Assembly: GCA_035943995.1 (NCBI GenBank)
Contig: DASZBS010000101.1
Location: forward strand, 6,881 to 70,880
Reading direction: 5' to 3'
Length of the DNA: 64,000 nt
DNA from: Vulcanimicrobium sp035943995
Lineage (GTDB): Bacteria > Vulcanimicrobiota > Vulcanimicrobiia > Vulcanimicrobiales > Vulcanimicrobiaceae
The notes beneath the pieces were generated by a model, which did not search any database, was not told where the DNA came from, and saw only the letters and a program-made list of their open reading frames with translations. Shown here one piece after another: positions 51,312-60,800 of the stretch. The position numbers and the translations under genes were made by a program. How positions within the stretch are numbered: the stretch's first letter is position 1; each line of letters begins with the position of its first letter.

Positions 51312-54300
51312 GTGCCTACACATGTTCGCGCAGCGCTCGCGGCGTTGCTTTCGCTCGCCATGTTCGTGGAGATCGCGCCGGCGCAGCCGGTGTTTGCATC
51401 GACGAACGGTGCTGCGTCGATGCGGCGTGTGCACGTTGCCGTCGCATCGGCGGTGCCGCCGGCGCGAATCCCGGTGAAGGAGCCGCTGCGCGTGAAACAG
51501 CGGCTCGTCACGACCGCGACTCGGGCGAAGCTCGCGCCGGGCGTCCGTTCCCGCCCCGGCGTTCGCGTGCCAGGGCCGCCGATGCTCCGCCCGAGCGAGA
51601 TCGATGCGAAGCTCCGAGCGAGTGCGCACAGACGTACACCATTATCCGGAACGTCGAACGCGCCCGCGCCGGCCGCGGCGGCCGCTGGTACGTCGCGCAG
51701 GTTGGGCGAGCCGGGAACGCCTCATCGCGGCTCGGTTCCGCGCGCCGCTCAATCGCTGCCGTCGAATCCGAGTGCATCGGGGACCGGCATCAACCCGTGG
51801 TGGCGATATCAAGAACAGAACCTGCCGGGCGGCGACCATGCGATGATAAACATCGGCACCGGAAATCTGCTCCTGCAGCGCGACGACATGTCCGTTCCAC
51901 ACAAGGGCATCTCAATGACCTTCCGGCGGACCTACAACTCGCAGGCGCTCGCGGCACAGCCGAGCACCTACGGATCTTGGCAAAGCCTCTACGGAACCGG
52001 TTGGACGAATACGTTTGACGCACACCTGCTCGATGGAGGCGCTGGCCACAAAAGTGTATATGACATCGACGGCACTCGGTACGACTATGGGCCGAATAGC
52101 AACGGCGCAGGTTACGTCTCGCTCACGCCCGGCAATCATGCCACGCTAGTCTTTGACGGCTCGTGCGGCTATCTCTGGACGAAGAAGGGCGGAACAACAT
52201 ACTATTTCTGGCGCTCCGCTCCGGATACTACAGCTTGTCCCAGCCTTTCACCGATCGGCGGTTACGCAGGTCGACTCTACCAGATCATCGGACGCAACAG
52301 GAACACGTTTCTCACCTTCCAGTACTTGTGGGACAACGGCGATGCTTCGTCCACCGGAAAAGTCAATACGATAAACGTTACCACGGAATCTGGGATGACC
52401 ACGTCATTGGTCTTCGCCGACGTCAACGGTCGCCGGCTCTTGCAGACGCTCACCTACCCGGACGCCACCACGAGTGTGCAGTACGCCTACGATGCGAGCG
52501 GCAACTTAGCGGCCGTGTCGCATCCGTCGAACAACGCGGCGGGAGCACGCCCTCAAACTCTGTATGGTTATCAGAGCCTCGGCAGCGACTCGATCTTGGA
52601 GTACGAGGCGAGCCCCCGCTGGTGCGGCGGCCCCAGCGGTTGCGGTTATGACGGCTCATGGACGTACTTCGGTTTCAGCGGTACGAGCGCCGCGTCCTCA
52701 ACGTTGGCACTGAACGCCTATGCGGTCACCGTAAACCCTACCATCCAAGACGGGACGAATACGCCGCTGTATTCCGGTTATCGACCGGACGGATTGAACT
52801 ATTCTACGATGCGGGCTGACTACTACACAACCGGCGTCACGACGCCCACGTTTCGCGATACGGACGGTCACATGACCAACTGGGTCGTCGACGGTACGGG
52901 CCGCCCGTTGCAGACCCAAGAATGCACGGCAAGTACCAATCAAGGGCAGCAGTGCACTAGTACCTGGCTCGTGACCAACGAAGTCTGGGATGTCAACAAT
53001 AATTTGGTATCCGAGATCGATCCGCGCGGGTACGAGTCGGACTACGCGTACGACGCGATGGGCAACGCGATCGCGGTCGCGCAACCGCAGACGACCACGA
53101 CGGAAGGCACGTTCCGGCCGACGTCACTTTACGATTACGACGCGTACAACAACGTGACGGCCTACTGTGATCCAAGTGAAACACATGCCGCCGGGGCGGA
53201 CTGGACTTCGCCGCCCAGCGCGTCCGACACGCTGTGCTCCTCGCACGGCGTTGCGCATACGAGCATGTCGTTTTCCTATCCCGCGAACGAGCCGTACGGC
53301 CAGCTCACGACGATCACCTCGCCGTTGGGATACAGCCGGCACATCGCATACGATGTCAGCAAGCAGGGCACGGGAGGAAGCGACTTCGGACTTCCGACCT
53401 CGGTACAGGGTGACCCGATCACGCAGACCGCCGGCCAAAACGTTCCAGCGCAAGTCACCCCGTTGCAGAGCTATCAATACAATGTCAACGGGAACGTGGT
53501 GTGTTATTCCGACGGCGTCGGGACGTCGGTGATCCAATACGATGCCCTGGGCCGGCCGACGGCGCACGGCGATCCCGACGACGGCTCACTACCGGGTTGC
53601 GGAAAGGCGTCGTCGTCGTACACGACCGCGTCCTACAAAGCGTACTTCCCCGACGGCAGCCTCAAATACAGCGAAACCCCGATCCAGCATGCGGCCGACG
53701 TCGCCTCCGGCTCGACGTCCGCCGCCGTATCGTATACCTACGACCTCGACGGCAACGTGATCACGGAAACGCATCACCACGGCTGCACGACGACCGCCGG
53801 TTGCACGGCCGGCGTCACGACCAAGTGGTACGACGGCGCCGATCGGCTCGTCGAGGTCATGCTGCCGCACGATGCGAAAAACGATTATCACACGTACTCG
53901 TGGCTGACTCGTCATTTGTACGATCTGAGCCTAGGAGGCACGCGGCAACTGACGGTCCCCACGTCGGCGACGACCTCCGCCGCGAGCACACAGCCGTTCT
54001 TGGCGTACGGAAATCAATACGACACGCAAGAGTACGTCGATCTGGGTTGGTCATATGACGACAGTGCGCCGCGCTGGGTAGACCACTTGGGTACCGCGTA
54101 CGATGCGCTCGATCGAAAGGTCGCATCGTACGACGTCGCCCGCAGCGTCACGGCGCGGGATACGTTTGCATACGACCAAAGCACGTCGACGCTGGGACTT
54201 CAGGCGACGCACTCGAAGGCAACGGGCGAAGTCGTGTCCACCGGCTACGACGAACTCGGCCATACGGCCTCGGTCACGTACCCGGCCAGCAGCGTTACGA

Positions 54301-56237
54301 ACGCCGCGGGCGGCGCGCCGTCACGCACCTATTCGTATGACGCGCGCGGCAACGTGACGCGCGTCGTGTCGGCGCTGGGCACGGAAACGCTGACCTACGA
54401 CGCCGACAGCAGAAAGATCGCGGACACAGAGCCCGCGGCCGTAGGCGGCAATACCGTCACGAGCAGCTACGCCGGCAACGGCTGGAAAACGTCGCTCAGC
54501 ACGAGCGGCGCGATGAACGGGACACTCTTTTCATACAGCCGTCTGCCCAACGGAGCGCTCGCGCAACAGCAGGTCAATAGCGGTGGCTGGAAGACGTTTA
54601 CGTGGCAAAGCACGGCCGCCGGGCGTGTTCTGCAAAGAACAGACCCAACGACGGGACGGGCCGTGAGTGAGTCCGCGCCGCTAGGCATCCTCATGGCGAC
54701 CGGAACGGCAAGCGTCTTCGGCCCGCTCACGTACGCATACAATAACGCCGGCGCGCTCTTGGGCATGACGTACAGCGACGGCCTCCCCATCAATTCCATC
54801 TCAACTGACCTCGAGGGCAATCAGTCCTACGAAACGTTTGCGTCCGCATCCGACCACGTCTCCGAGGTGGATCCGGTCACCGTGCGCGGTGAGGACGTCG
54901 GGTCTTGGGGCCATGTCATGCCCGCGACGTTTGCAAACGGGATACGCCTTCCGACTGGGCCGGGACCATTGCTGACCCCACAACGTGACGGCATTAATCC
55001 GGTTTCGCTCGTCGCCTTTAGTTCGCCCGGGTACAACTCGGCATACAATCCGCTCGACGGGTTCGCTGTGACGACGACCGGCACGTTTTACGACGCGTAC
55101 GGAGCGGCGACGTACTATACGAACGCCTACAACTACGATGCGTCCGGACGGATGAGCTCGACGGACCTGCAGCAGTGCTCGAACGACAACTCCGGCAACG
55201 CTTCGTCGTCGGAAAGCATGACGACGTACACGTACGACGCCGACGATCACATGCTCTGGCAGGCCAACGGCAGCTCTTCAGCGCCGTCAACATGCAGCTT
55301 CGGCGGCATACCCGGCCACAACGACACCTACGCCGTGAACTGGGGCACGAGCGGTCATCCGATCAGTATTACGGACAGGACGGATAACACGTTCAATCAT
55401 AGCATCGCCACGTACCCGGAATATCTCCATTGGGACGGAGACACGCTCCTGTTCACGAGCGGGACGCCGTCGGGGCCTCCCGACAACATCAAGGTCGGGA
55501 GCATCGCCGAGATCCGTCCGAGCGATGGCGCGATTCAGGTCTTTGACCGCGACACTGCGGGCGAAATCTGGGATGGCCACACGACCGTGGCCAGCGGTTG
55601 GAACGACTCGTACGGGCGCTTCGGCGGGACGTTTGACGGTCCGAATCCTGCTTTTAGCTTCGGGGCCATCTCCGAGCCGAGGCCTCAAAACTTGACCGGT
55701 TGGGGACTAATCACCATCCAAGGCGTGCGCGGAGTCGATGGGAGTCTGACTCAGTGGACGACGCCTGACGCATACGCAGGCTCGAGCCACGATCCTGCCT
55801 CGCAGAAACCGTATATGTACGAGGGCAACAACTCGTACGCATATTCCGATCCGAGCGGGTATTGCACGCAGAGAATTGGCGACCCGTCCGAGGACTGCGG
55901 CCAAGGGAATAGACGTGCATCGGACGGCGATCCCGATGGTGTGCTTGCTCTTGGGAACGGTCGGCCACACCCCGACGAGCCGGTCTACGCGCCGAAGAAA
56001 ATCGCGGTAAAGAAAACCACGAAGATGAGCGGGAAGGAGCGAAACGATGATGCTCCAAGTTGGGCGATGAGCCAACGCCCGCGGGCGACGGAATCGCCCG
56101 GCTCGTTCGCGGAGCGAATCTTGAATGAGAAGTATGGGCAGGGGAACCTGAGGGCTGCTCAGCGGGGCGCGAAAAGTGAATATAGCAAAATCAAGAAATG
56201 GGCCAGTACGAATTTCCACCTCCGAGGCGAAAAGTAA
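51312..56237 (+). CDS. Rhs/YD-repeat polymorphic toxin
   Basis: This 1641-aa exported protein has a signal peptide (RAALAALLSLAMFVEIAPA) and a low-complexity head. A DUF6531-like opening follows (MINIGTGNLLLQRDDMSVPHKGISMTFRRTYNSQ). Many YD repeats (SYTYDLDGNVITETH, YSYDARGNVTRVVSA, NYDASGRMSSTD) would form the hollow cage. The usual Rhs DPxG boundary is YAYSDPSGYC near residue 1515. The last 120 residues form the variable tip, ending SPGSFAERILNEKYGQGN...SEYSKIKKWASTNFH. It is paired with a small downstream gene. The tip's activity is unknown, and the delivery system is not seen. Confidence 0.92.
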   Translation: MPTHVRAALAALLSLAMFVEIAPAQPVFASTNGAASMRRVHVAVASAVPPARIPVKEPLRVKQRLVTTATRAKLAPGVRSRPGVRVPGPPMLRPSEIDAKLRASAHRRTPLSGTSNAPAPAAAAAGTSRRLGEPGTPHRGSVPRAAQSLPSNPSASGTGINPWWRYQEQNLPGGDHAMINIGTGNLLLQRDDMSVPHKGISMTFRRTYNSQALAAQPSTYGSWQSLYGTGWTNTFDAHLLDGGAGHKSVYDIDGTRYDYGPNSNGAGYVSLTPGNHATLVFDGSCGYLWTKKGGTTYYFWRSAPDTTACPSLSPIGGYAGRLYQIIGRNRNTFLTFQYLWDNGDASSTGKVNTINVTTESGMTTSLVFADVNGRRLLQTLTYPDATTSVQYAYDASGNLAAVSHPSNNAAGARPQTLYGYQSLGSDSILEYEASPRWCGGPSGCGYDGSWTYFGFSGTSAASSTLALNAYAVTVNPTIQDGTNTPLYSGYRPDGLNYSTMRADYYTTGVTTPTFRDTDGHMTNWVVDGTGRPLQTQECTASTNQGQQCTSTWLVTNEVWDVNNNLVSEIDPRGYESDYAYDAMGNAIAVAQPQTTTTEGTFRPTSLYDYDAYNNVTAYCDPSETHAAGADWTSPPSASDTLCSSHGVAHTSMSFSYPANEPYGQLTTITSPLGYSRHIAYDVSKQGTGGSDFGLPTSVQGDPITQTAGQNVPAQVTPLQSYQYNVNGNVVCYSDGVGTSVIQYDALGRPTAHGDPDDGSLPGCGKASSSYTTASYKAYFPDGSLKYSETPIQHAADVASGSTSAAVSYTYDLDGNVITETHHHGCTTTAGCTAGVTTKWYDGADRLVEVMLPHDAKNDYHTYSWLTRHLYDLSLGGTRQLTVPTSATTSAASTQPFLAYGNQYDTQEYVDLGWSYDDSAPRWVDHLGTAYDALDRKVASYDVARSVTARDTFAYDQSTSTLGLQATHSKATGEVVSTGYDELGHTASVTYPASSVTNAAGGAPSRTYSYDARGNVTRVVSALGTETLTYDADSRKIADTEPAAVGGNTVTSSYAGNGWKTSLSTSGAMNGTLFSYSRLPNGALAQQQVNSGGWKTFTWQSTAAGRVLQRTDPTTGRAVSESAPLGILMATGTASVFGPLTYAYNNAGALLGMTYSDGLPINSISTDLEGNQSYETFASASDHVSEVDPVTVRGEDVGSWGHVMPATFANGIRLPTGPGPLLTPQRDGINPVSLVAFSSPGYNSAYNPLDGFAVTTTGTFYDAYGAATYYTNAYNYDASGRMSSTDLQQCSNDNSGNASSSESMTTYTYDADDHMLWQANGSSSAPSTCSFGGIPGHNDTYAVNWGTSGHPISITDRTDNTFNHSIATYPEYLHWDGDTLLFTSGTPSGPPDNIKVGSIAEIRPSDGAIQVFDRDTAGEIWDGHTTVASGWNDSYGRFGGTFDGPNPAFSFGAISEPRPQNLTGWGLITIQGVRGVDGSLTQWTTPDAYAGSSHDPASQKPYMYEGNNSYAYSDPSGYCTQRIGDPSEDCGQGNRRASDGDPDGVLALGNGRPHPDEPVYAPKKIAVKKTTKMSGKERNDDAPSWAMSQRPRATESPGSFAERILNEKYGQGNLRAAQRGAKSEYSKIKKWASTNFHLRGEK

Positions 56238-56238
56238 T

Positions 56239-56457
56239 ATGGATTCAAAGGGACAGAGCGTGTATATTTTGTTGCACGTAAATCCGAACAACGACAGCGA
56301 GAAACTTATCGGGGTCTACTCCACGAAGGATCGGGCGTCGAAGACGATACAGAAATACGGCTCGGTTCCTGGATTTCGTGACTTTCCGGACGGCTACATT
56401 ATCGATGAGTATCGGTTGGACGAGGACTACTGGGAGGAGGGCTTTAGCAAGACGTGA
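56239..56457 (+). CDS. DUF7336-like small protein, probable immunity partner of the Rhs tip
   Basis: This 72-aa acidic protein starts at ATG 56239, one base after the Rhs stop. It shows VYILLHVNPN...EKLIGVYSTKDRASKTIQKYGSVPGFRDFPDGYIIDEYRLDEDYWEEGF, which resembles DUF7336 domains often seen near Rhs-type toxins. Position, acidity and size fit an immunity protein, but this is inference. The ribosome site is weak, so translation may depend on the Rhs stop. Confidence 0.75.
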   Translation: MDSKGQSVYILLHVNPNNDSEKLIGVYSTKDRASKTIQKYGSVPGFRDFPDGYIIDEYRLDEDYWEEGFSKT

Positions 56458-57385
56458 GTTTAGCTTATTGCGGGTGACAATGGGACACCCGGGTCGCCGC
56501 GCCGGCGAGATTAACGGCCATGAAGTCCGATGACCAGGTCTCGTCCACGGTGCCACAGCAGAAGGACCGTAGTCAATGCCGCCTACGTGAGGCCCTGGCC
56601 GTCAACTGGAGTTGCCCCGCCTTCGTCGAGACGTTTTGGTTTGACATCAAGCCGCAGCGATCATCCGTTGCTCGAATGCGTTGGGTGATCGATAGCCGGG
56701 CCCGAGTGCGGGCCGGCAACAAGCAGGGCGGGTATTCCGCCGGCGCCGCGATCACCACGGTCATGAGTCCGACACGCTCTATGACGCGGAAAACCATACG
56801 GTTTACCGCCATCCCGTGATCGTGCGACGCGGACGCTTCCCGACCAGCCATCGAGTTCGACCACGACGACCACGGACACCGGCACAACGACGTTAGGTCG
56901 CTGCGTTCCGCCTTTTCGCTGGTTGACGGTAGCGTTCCGACGAGTTGGCGCATCCACGTTGACGAAGCCGATGCTCCGACGCTGACGATTGGCCCCCAGG
57001 AGTGGGTTGGGATTTTTGGACTCGGTGTTTTGATAACGACGCTGCCGCCAACGCGTTATTTGATGAGCACTCTGATTGAGATGATCGACCGGGTCAGCGT
57101 ACGAACGCAGACTAACATGTGCATGCCGCGGGATACATCCGGAGACGGTTTTCACCGAAACCTTTTGAAAAGCGAAAAGATGATCCCGGACCTTCTGGTC
57201 GGCGCCGTGATGACGGAGCTCGGAATGAACTTGGGCTCCGCCACGTCGCCTTCGCCGGAGCAACGACCTACGAACGGCTAGTGCCGCCACCGCGCAGCGT
57301 AAACGCCGCGCCTTCGGGCGGTACCGTCATGCTCGCGGCGATCGGCCCTCGACCGCCGTCGCGGACGCCGCTAGACTGAAGGCCG
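56458..57385. other. gene-poor debris region downstream of the Rhs module
   Basis: No convincing complete gene lies here. Plus-strand frames at 56520-56819 and 56820-57281 are open but lack a sound start. One contains HVDEADAPTLTIGPQEWVGIFGLGV, which looks protein-like. Near 56765 the out-of-frame words ESDTLYDAENHTVYRHP recall an Rhs repeat. A minus-strand frame (56661-57290) overlaps these. I read it as remnants of former toxin tips or immunity genes. Confidence 0.4.
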
Positions 57386-58450
57386 ATGAACCGCTGGATG
57401 GCCGCCGTGCTTCTGGCAGCCGCCGCGCTGACGCTCCGCTGCGGCGCGCCCGCGCACGCCGATTCGCCGGCGGCGCCGAGCGCGTCGAAGGGGATCGCCG
57501 ACGCGCTACAGCGCTACGAAGCCGCCCGCACCCGTGACGAGGCGGAGCTCGGCGTCATCGAAGCGGTGCAGCTCCACAACCGGCTGTTCGACGATCTGGA
57601 ACTGCAAACGGCACCGCCACCCGACGGCTACACCGCCGCCGACTGGTCCGATACGGTGGCGAACACGCTGAGCCTCGACGCGCAGGCGGTGGACCAGCTC
57701 GTCGCGGGATCGCCGACGCCGCTGACCGCGACGCCCGGACTGCACGAAGTGCTCGTGCCGTCGCGCGTCGACAAACACTGGCAGCTCGTCGCCGTGTACG
57801 TGCCGCCATCGCTGAAGCCGGGCAAAGCGCCGCTCGCGATCGCGTTGCACGGCAACCCCGAGACGGAGTCGCACCTGCTCGGGATGCCGTACCTGCGCCG
57901 CCTCGCCGACCGCACCGGCACGATCGTCGTCGCGCCGTTCGGCCGCGGCATCTACGACTTCGAAGAACCCGCCGCGACGGACGTGTACGATCTGCTGCGC
58001 GCGGTGCAGGACGCGTTGCCGATCGACCGCGGCCGCACGTATCTGGTCGGCTACTCGATGGGCGGTTTCAGCGTGTTCAAGATCGGCCCGCGCGGCGGCT
58101 ACCGCTGGTCGGCGGCGATGTGCATCTCCGGCGCGATCCTCAACAGCGGCGTGCGCGCGGTATCGATCGCGTGGCAAACGCTGCCGGTGTACGTCGTCAC
58201 CGGCGCGCACGACGAAAGCATCCCGACAAAATACGGCGAGCAGACGGCGGCATACCTCGCGAGCCTCGGCCTCCCCGTGAGCTTCTACGAAGAACCGCAG
58301 GGCACGCACTTCATGCGCTCGCTGACGCCGTCTCTGCAACGCGCCTGGGACGACATGCACGCTGCGCTCGTGCGCCGCGAGAACGTGCCGATCGTCAGCG
58401 CGGGCTTCAACTTACCGGGTACCGGGCCGGGAATGGTGCTTCACCCCTGA
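57386..58450 (+). CDS. exported esterase of the PHB-depolymerase/feruloyl-esterase type
   Basis: This 354-aa protein has a signal peptide (MNRWMAAVLLAAAALTLRC, cleavage near AHA). The alpha/beta-hydrolase core includes PLAIALHGNPETESHLL (HG oxyanion), the nucleophile motif YLVGYSMGGFSVFK, VVTGAHDESIP (Asp) and EPQGTHFMRSL (His). The layout is that of secreted esterases. A mutated copy of its C-terminal part lies at 58973-59146 and a piece of its N-terminal part at 63540-63640, so the locus has been duplicated. The facing gene is a phosphoesterase remnant. Confidence 0.87.
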   Translation: MNRWMAAVLLAAAALTLRCGAPAHADSPAAPSASKGIADALQRYEAARTRDEAELGVIEAVQLHNRLFDDLELQTAPPPDGYTAADWSDTVANTLSLDAQAVDQLVAGSPTPLTATPGLHEVLVPSRVDKHWQLVAVYVPPSLKPGKAPLAIALHGNPETESHLLGMPYLRRLADRTGTIVVAPFGRGIYDFEEPAATDVYDLLRAVQDALPIDRGRTYLVGYSMGGFSVFKIGPRGGYRWSAAMCISGAILNSGVRAVSIAWQTLPVYVVTGAHDESIPTKYGEQTAAYLASLGLPVSFYEEPQGTHFMRSLTPSLQRAWDDMHAALVRRENVPIVSAGFNLPGTGPGMVLHP

Positions 58451-58462
58451 ACCGGCGGTACG

Positions 58463-58960
58463 TCAATGGTTTCGGGCAAGGATTCTCGCGAGCATGTCGC
58501 CGGGAACAGCGTCGGGCCGGCTGAAGTCGAAGCGCGCGCTTGCGGCCGCGCCGTACGCCGCCGCGCCGTTGCGTCGCGTCACGTCGATTCGCGGCGGCAG
58601 CGCGGTGTACCGCCGCAGGTCGGGCGGACCGAACGCTGCGTACATCGGGACGGCCGTCGCGTCGTAGGTCGAGAGCGGCCGCATTCCAAGCAGGATCTCG
58701 ATCGTGCGCAGCACGCTGACGGTCGCGTAGTGTTCGTGCCGAACCCCGCCGCGCGCGTACGGCGATACGACGTAGAGGGTCGTGCGCTGGTCGCTGACGT
58801 GATCGGGTCCGTCCTGCGCATCGTCCTCGATGATGAACATGACCGACGAGCTCCACGCGCGAGCATGCGACAGCGTGTCGACCATCTCGCCGACGGCCCG
58901 GTCGTTGATCGCCACGTACGACGAGGGCGTGAGCTTCCCGGGTTTACTGCCCGGTGTGAT
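58463..58960 (-). pseudogene. truncated phosphoesterase (acid phosphatase/phospholipase C type), C-terminal part
   Basis: The minus strand encodes the last 165 or so residues of a phosphoesterase-family protein: LTPSSYVAINDRAVGEMVDTLSHARAW, IIEDDAQDGPDHVSDQRTTLYVVSPYARGG, then TIEILLGMRPLSTYDATA. The catalytic N-terminal two thirds are replaced by esterase debris from about 58973. A nearly identical stretch starts at 63743. This copy is therefore the broken one. Confidence 0.8.
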
Positions 58961-58972
58961 CGTTCGTGGGCC

Positions 58973-59146
58973 TGCGAGGTGTCGATCGCGTGGCAGACGC
59001 TGGCGGTGTATGTGGTCACCGGCGCGCACTACAAGAGCATCGCGACGGAATACGGTGAGCAGACGGCAGCGCATTTGGAGAGTCTGGGTCTCCCGTTGAA
59101 CTCTTACGATTAGCCGCAGGGGCACTCACTTCATGCGTCGCTGACT
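58973..59146 (+). pseudogene. decayed copy of the esterase C-terminus
   Basis: This segment matches 58159-58330 with many substitutions and a few indels: CGATCGCGTGGCAGACGCTG against CGATCGCGTGGCAAACGCTG, and so on to TTCATGCG-TCGCTGAC. It carries an in-frame stop (GATTAG where the parent has GAAGAA) and frameshifts. It marks the left edge of the island that follows. Confidence 0.85.
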
Positions 59147-59154
59147 AGGTTGGA

Positions 59155-60498
59155 TTATAATTTCGGAGTAGCTGCACGTTTGAGGTCGGCTAAGTCAATG
59201 TCCAAGCGCAACAGGTAATCCTCCAGCGGCCTTAGGCGATCGGCTTTCATACGGCGCTGGAACTCATGCGCGTTAAACCGATGATCGCCGAAGACGATGA
59301 TTGCCCCCCGCTCGCGCCCGGCCGCGAGCTTGGCACCGAGCACGCCGGGCAGTCCGCTGATGCGCGCAATTAGGCTTTGCACCTCAGGACGGACAGCATC
59401 GACCGAGGCGAGCATGAGCTGGTGCATCCTCATCAGCATTCCGAAACGCTGTGGAAAATGGGCACCGTCATATGCGGCAGCGTCGATCTGGTCGATTACG
59501 AACGACATCGGCACCTTCCGGATGAGATGTCGCCCGCTCGACGTCTGGGGCGCCCGAAGCGTCTCTTCATTCCACCATACCGTAACGCGATTCACGTCGA
59601 ACTGCGGCTGCGAAACGACGTTCCACAGCGCTCTCCCGGGATAGACGTTCGGTTCCATGTCGGCTCCGCGCTGATTCGATTCGTATAGGTCGAGGAGGTC
59701 AATACCACCGTCGTTATTTCGATTGAACGACCAGACTTCGGCGGGCTCGGTACCGTGCTGAGAGGCGACCAATGTGGCCCACGAAATGTCGACGTAGCGC
59801 GCGCTCAAGAGCGCGCCGGCAAAGAGAAGCGTTTCAAGGCCTTCAGGATCTTCCGGTCGGCCGCAATGCCTGCGGATCGCCTCTGACAGGGCGAGTGCTA
59901 GCGCGCACTCCTCGTGGATGCCGAAGCCGGCTGGAACCTCCGAAACAATGCCGATGCGCAGTGCGATCGGGCACCATGGGAAGTGATGCAGCAAGAGTTT
60001 GTTGGTGAGGTGGAGCCGCAGGCCATTTTCCACATAACCGCCGAGCTCTGCGTCACGGACCCAATGGTCTCCGCTGGCAACGTACAGATCGACGACTGTT
60101 CGGGTGTTTTCCTCGACGCAGACGTGAATCTTCGCGGCGATCGGAAGCATGTATGCTCGCTTTGTTAGAAGTACAGAGTAGTCGCCAATCAAATACGCTG
60201 AGCAATTCGCCGAACCATAGCTCCCTTCGCGAAGTCGGTTGCGTAGCGTCTCGGCAGTGTACTCATCGACGTCGTAGCCCCGCTCTAGCAGGTCGCGAAG
60301 AGGTCGGTCGACCGCGTCCGCGATCGCTTGAGCCGTCCTCAGAGTCGTCGGTCGGCCGGCAACCGCGTCGCCGAGGGTACGGAGGCCGATACCGGTGGTC
60401 ACATGCAGCGATGCCATCTTGAACTCATGCTTTTCTCGCAGTCGCATCATGAACTCGGAGTTTAGTCGCACCTTCGCTCGACGCATTACGTCCCCCAT
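59155..60498 (-). CDS. HTH protein fused to a GHMP-kinase-like domain
   Basis: This is a 447-aa protein. Residues about 10-75 form an XRE-like HTH (RLREKHEFKMASLHVTTGIGLRTLGDAVAGRPTTLRTAQAIADAVDRPLRDLL). From about 90 the layout follows GHMP kinases: NCSAYLIGDYSVLLTKRAYMLPI, then SEVPAGFGIHEECALALALSEAIRR where kinases read P.G.GLGSSAA. The C-terminal GMLMRMHQLML...GLPGVLGAKLAAGRERGAIIVFGD replaces GAKLTGAGGGG. The ATP-loop serines and glycines are changed, so it may bind a ligand without catalysis. ATG 60486, with GGGGG upstream, is an alternative start. I know of no described relative. Confidence 0.75.
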   Translation of the reverse strand: MGDVMRRAKVRLNSEFMMRLREKHEFKMASLHVTTGIGLRTLGDAVAGRPTTLRTAQAIADAVDRPLRDLLERGYDVDEYTAETLRNRLREGSYGSANCSAYLIGDYSVLLTKRAYMLPIAAKIHVCVEENTRTVVDLYVASGDHWVRDAELGGYVENGLRLHLTNKLLLHHFPWCPIALRIGIVSEVPAGFGIHEECALALALSEAIRRHCGRPEDPEGLETLLFAGALLSARYVDISWATLVASQHGTEPAEVWSFNRNNDGGIDLLDLYESNQRGADMEPNVYPGRALWNVVSQPQFDVNRVTVWWNEETLRAPQTSSGRHLIRKVPMSFVIDQIDAAAYDGAHFPQRFGMLMRMHQLMLASVDAVRPEVQSLIARISGLPGVLGAKLAAGRERGAIIVFGDHRFNAHEFQRRMKADRLRPLEDYLLRLDIDLADLKRAATPKL

Positions 60499-60800
60499 CG
60501 CATAGGCGGCTCCCGCGATTCGCTAGCTCGCCTTACCCTCCGGTTTCGCCGCCACTGGGCATCGACCCCTCCGGAACACGCAGTCACGCGCACTACCCAT
60601 TACTGCGCGTGGATACCGATCCGTGCGCGCAACTCGCGCGCTATCCCGTGTAGCACTGAGCGCGATATCCGATTGGCGGTTCCCTGGTCTACCAAACGGT
60701 TGGGCGATTCGTATTCTATAAAAATGGGCGTTCGACCGAGCGCATTGCGGCGCAATCGAACGCACCAACCTTACCGAAAACGAAGGGCGGTTCGAATTCG
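60499..60800. other. intergenic region between divergent island genes
   Basis: About 300 bp separate the HTH-GHMP gene from the membrane-protein gene. An AT-rich patch near 60705-60725 (TTCGTATTCTATAAAAATG) could hold a -10 for the rightward genes. I see no palindrome that clearly suits the HTH protein and no small gene with a ribosome site. Confidence 0.35.

Noticed and set aside
56661..57290. 209-aa minus-strand frame downstream of the Rhs module
   Set aside because: It has no ribosome site and no domain, and competing plus-strand frames look equally good. It is kept only as debris.
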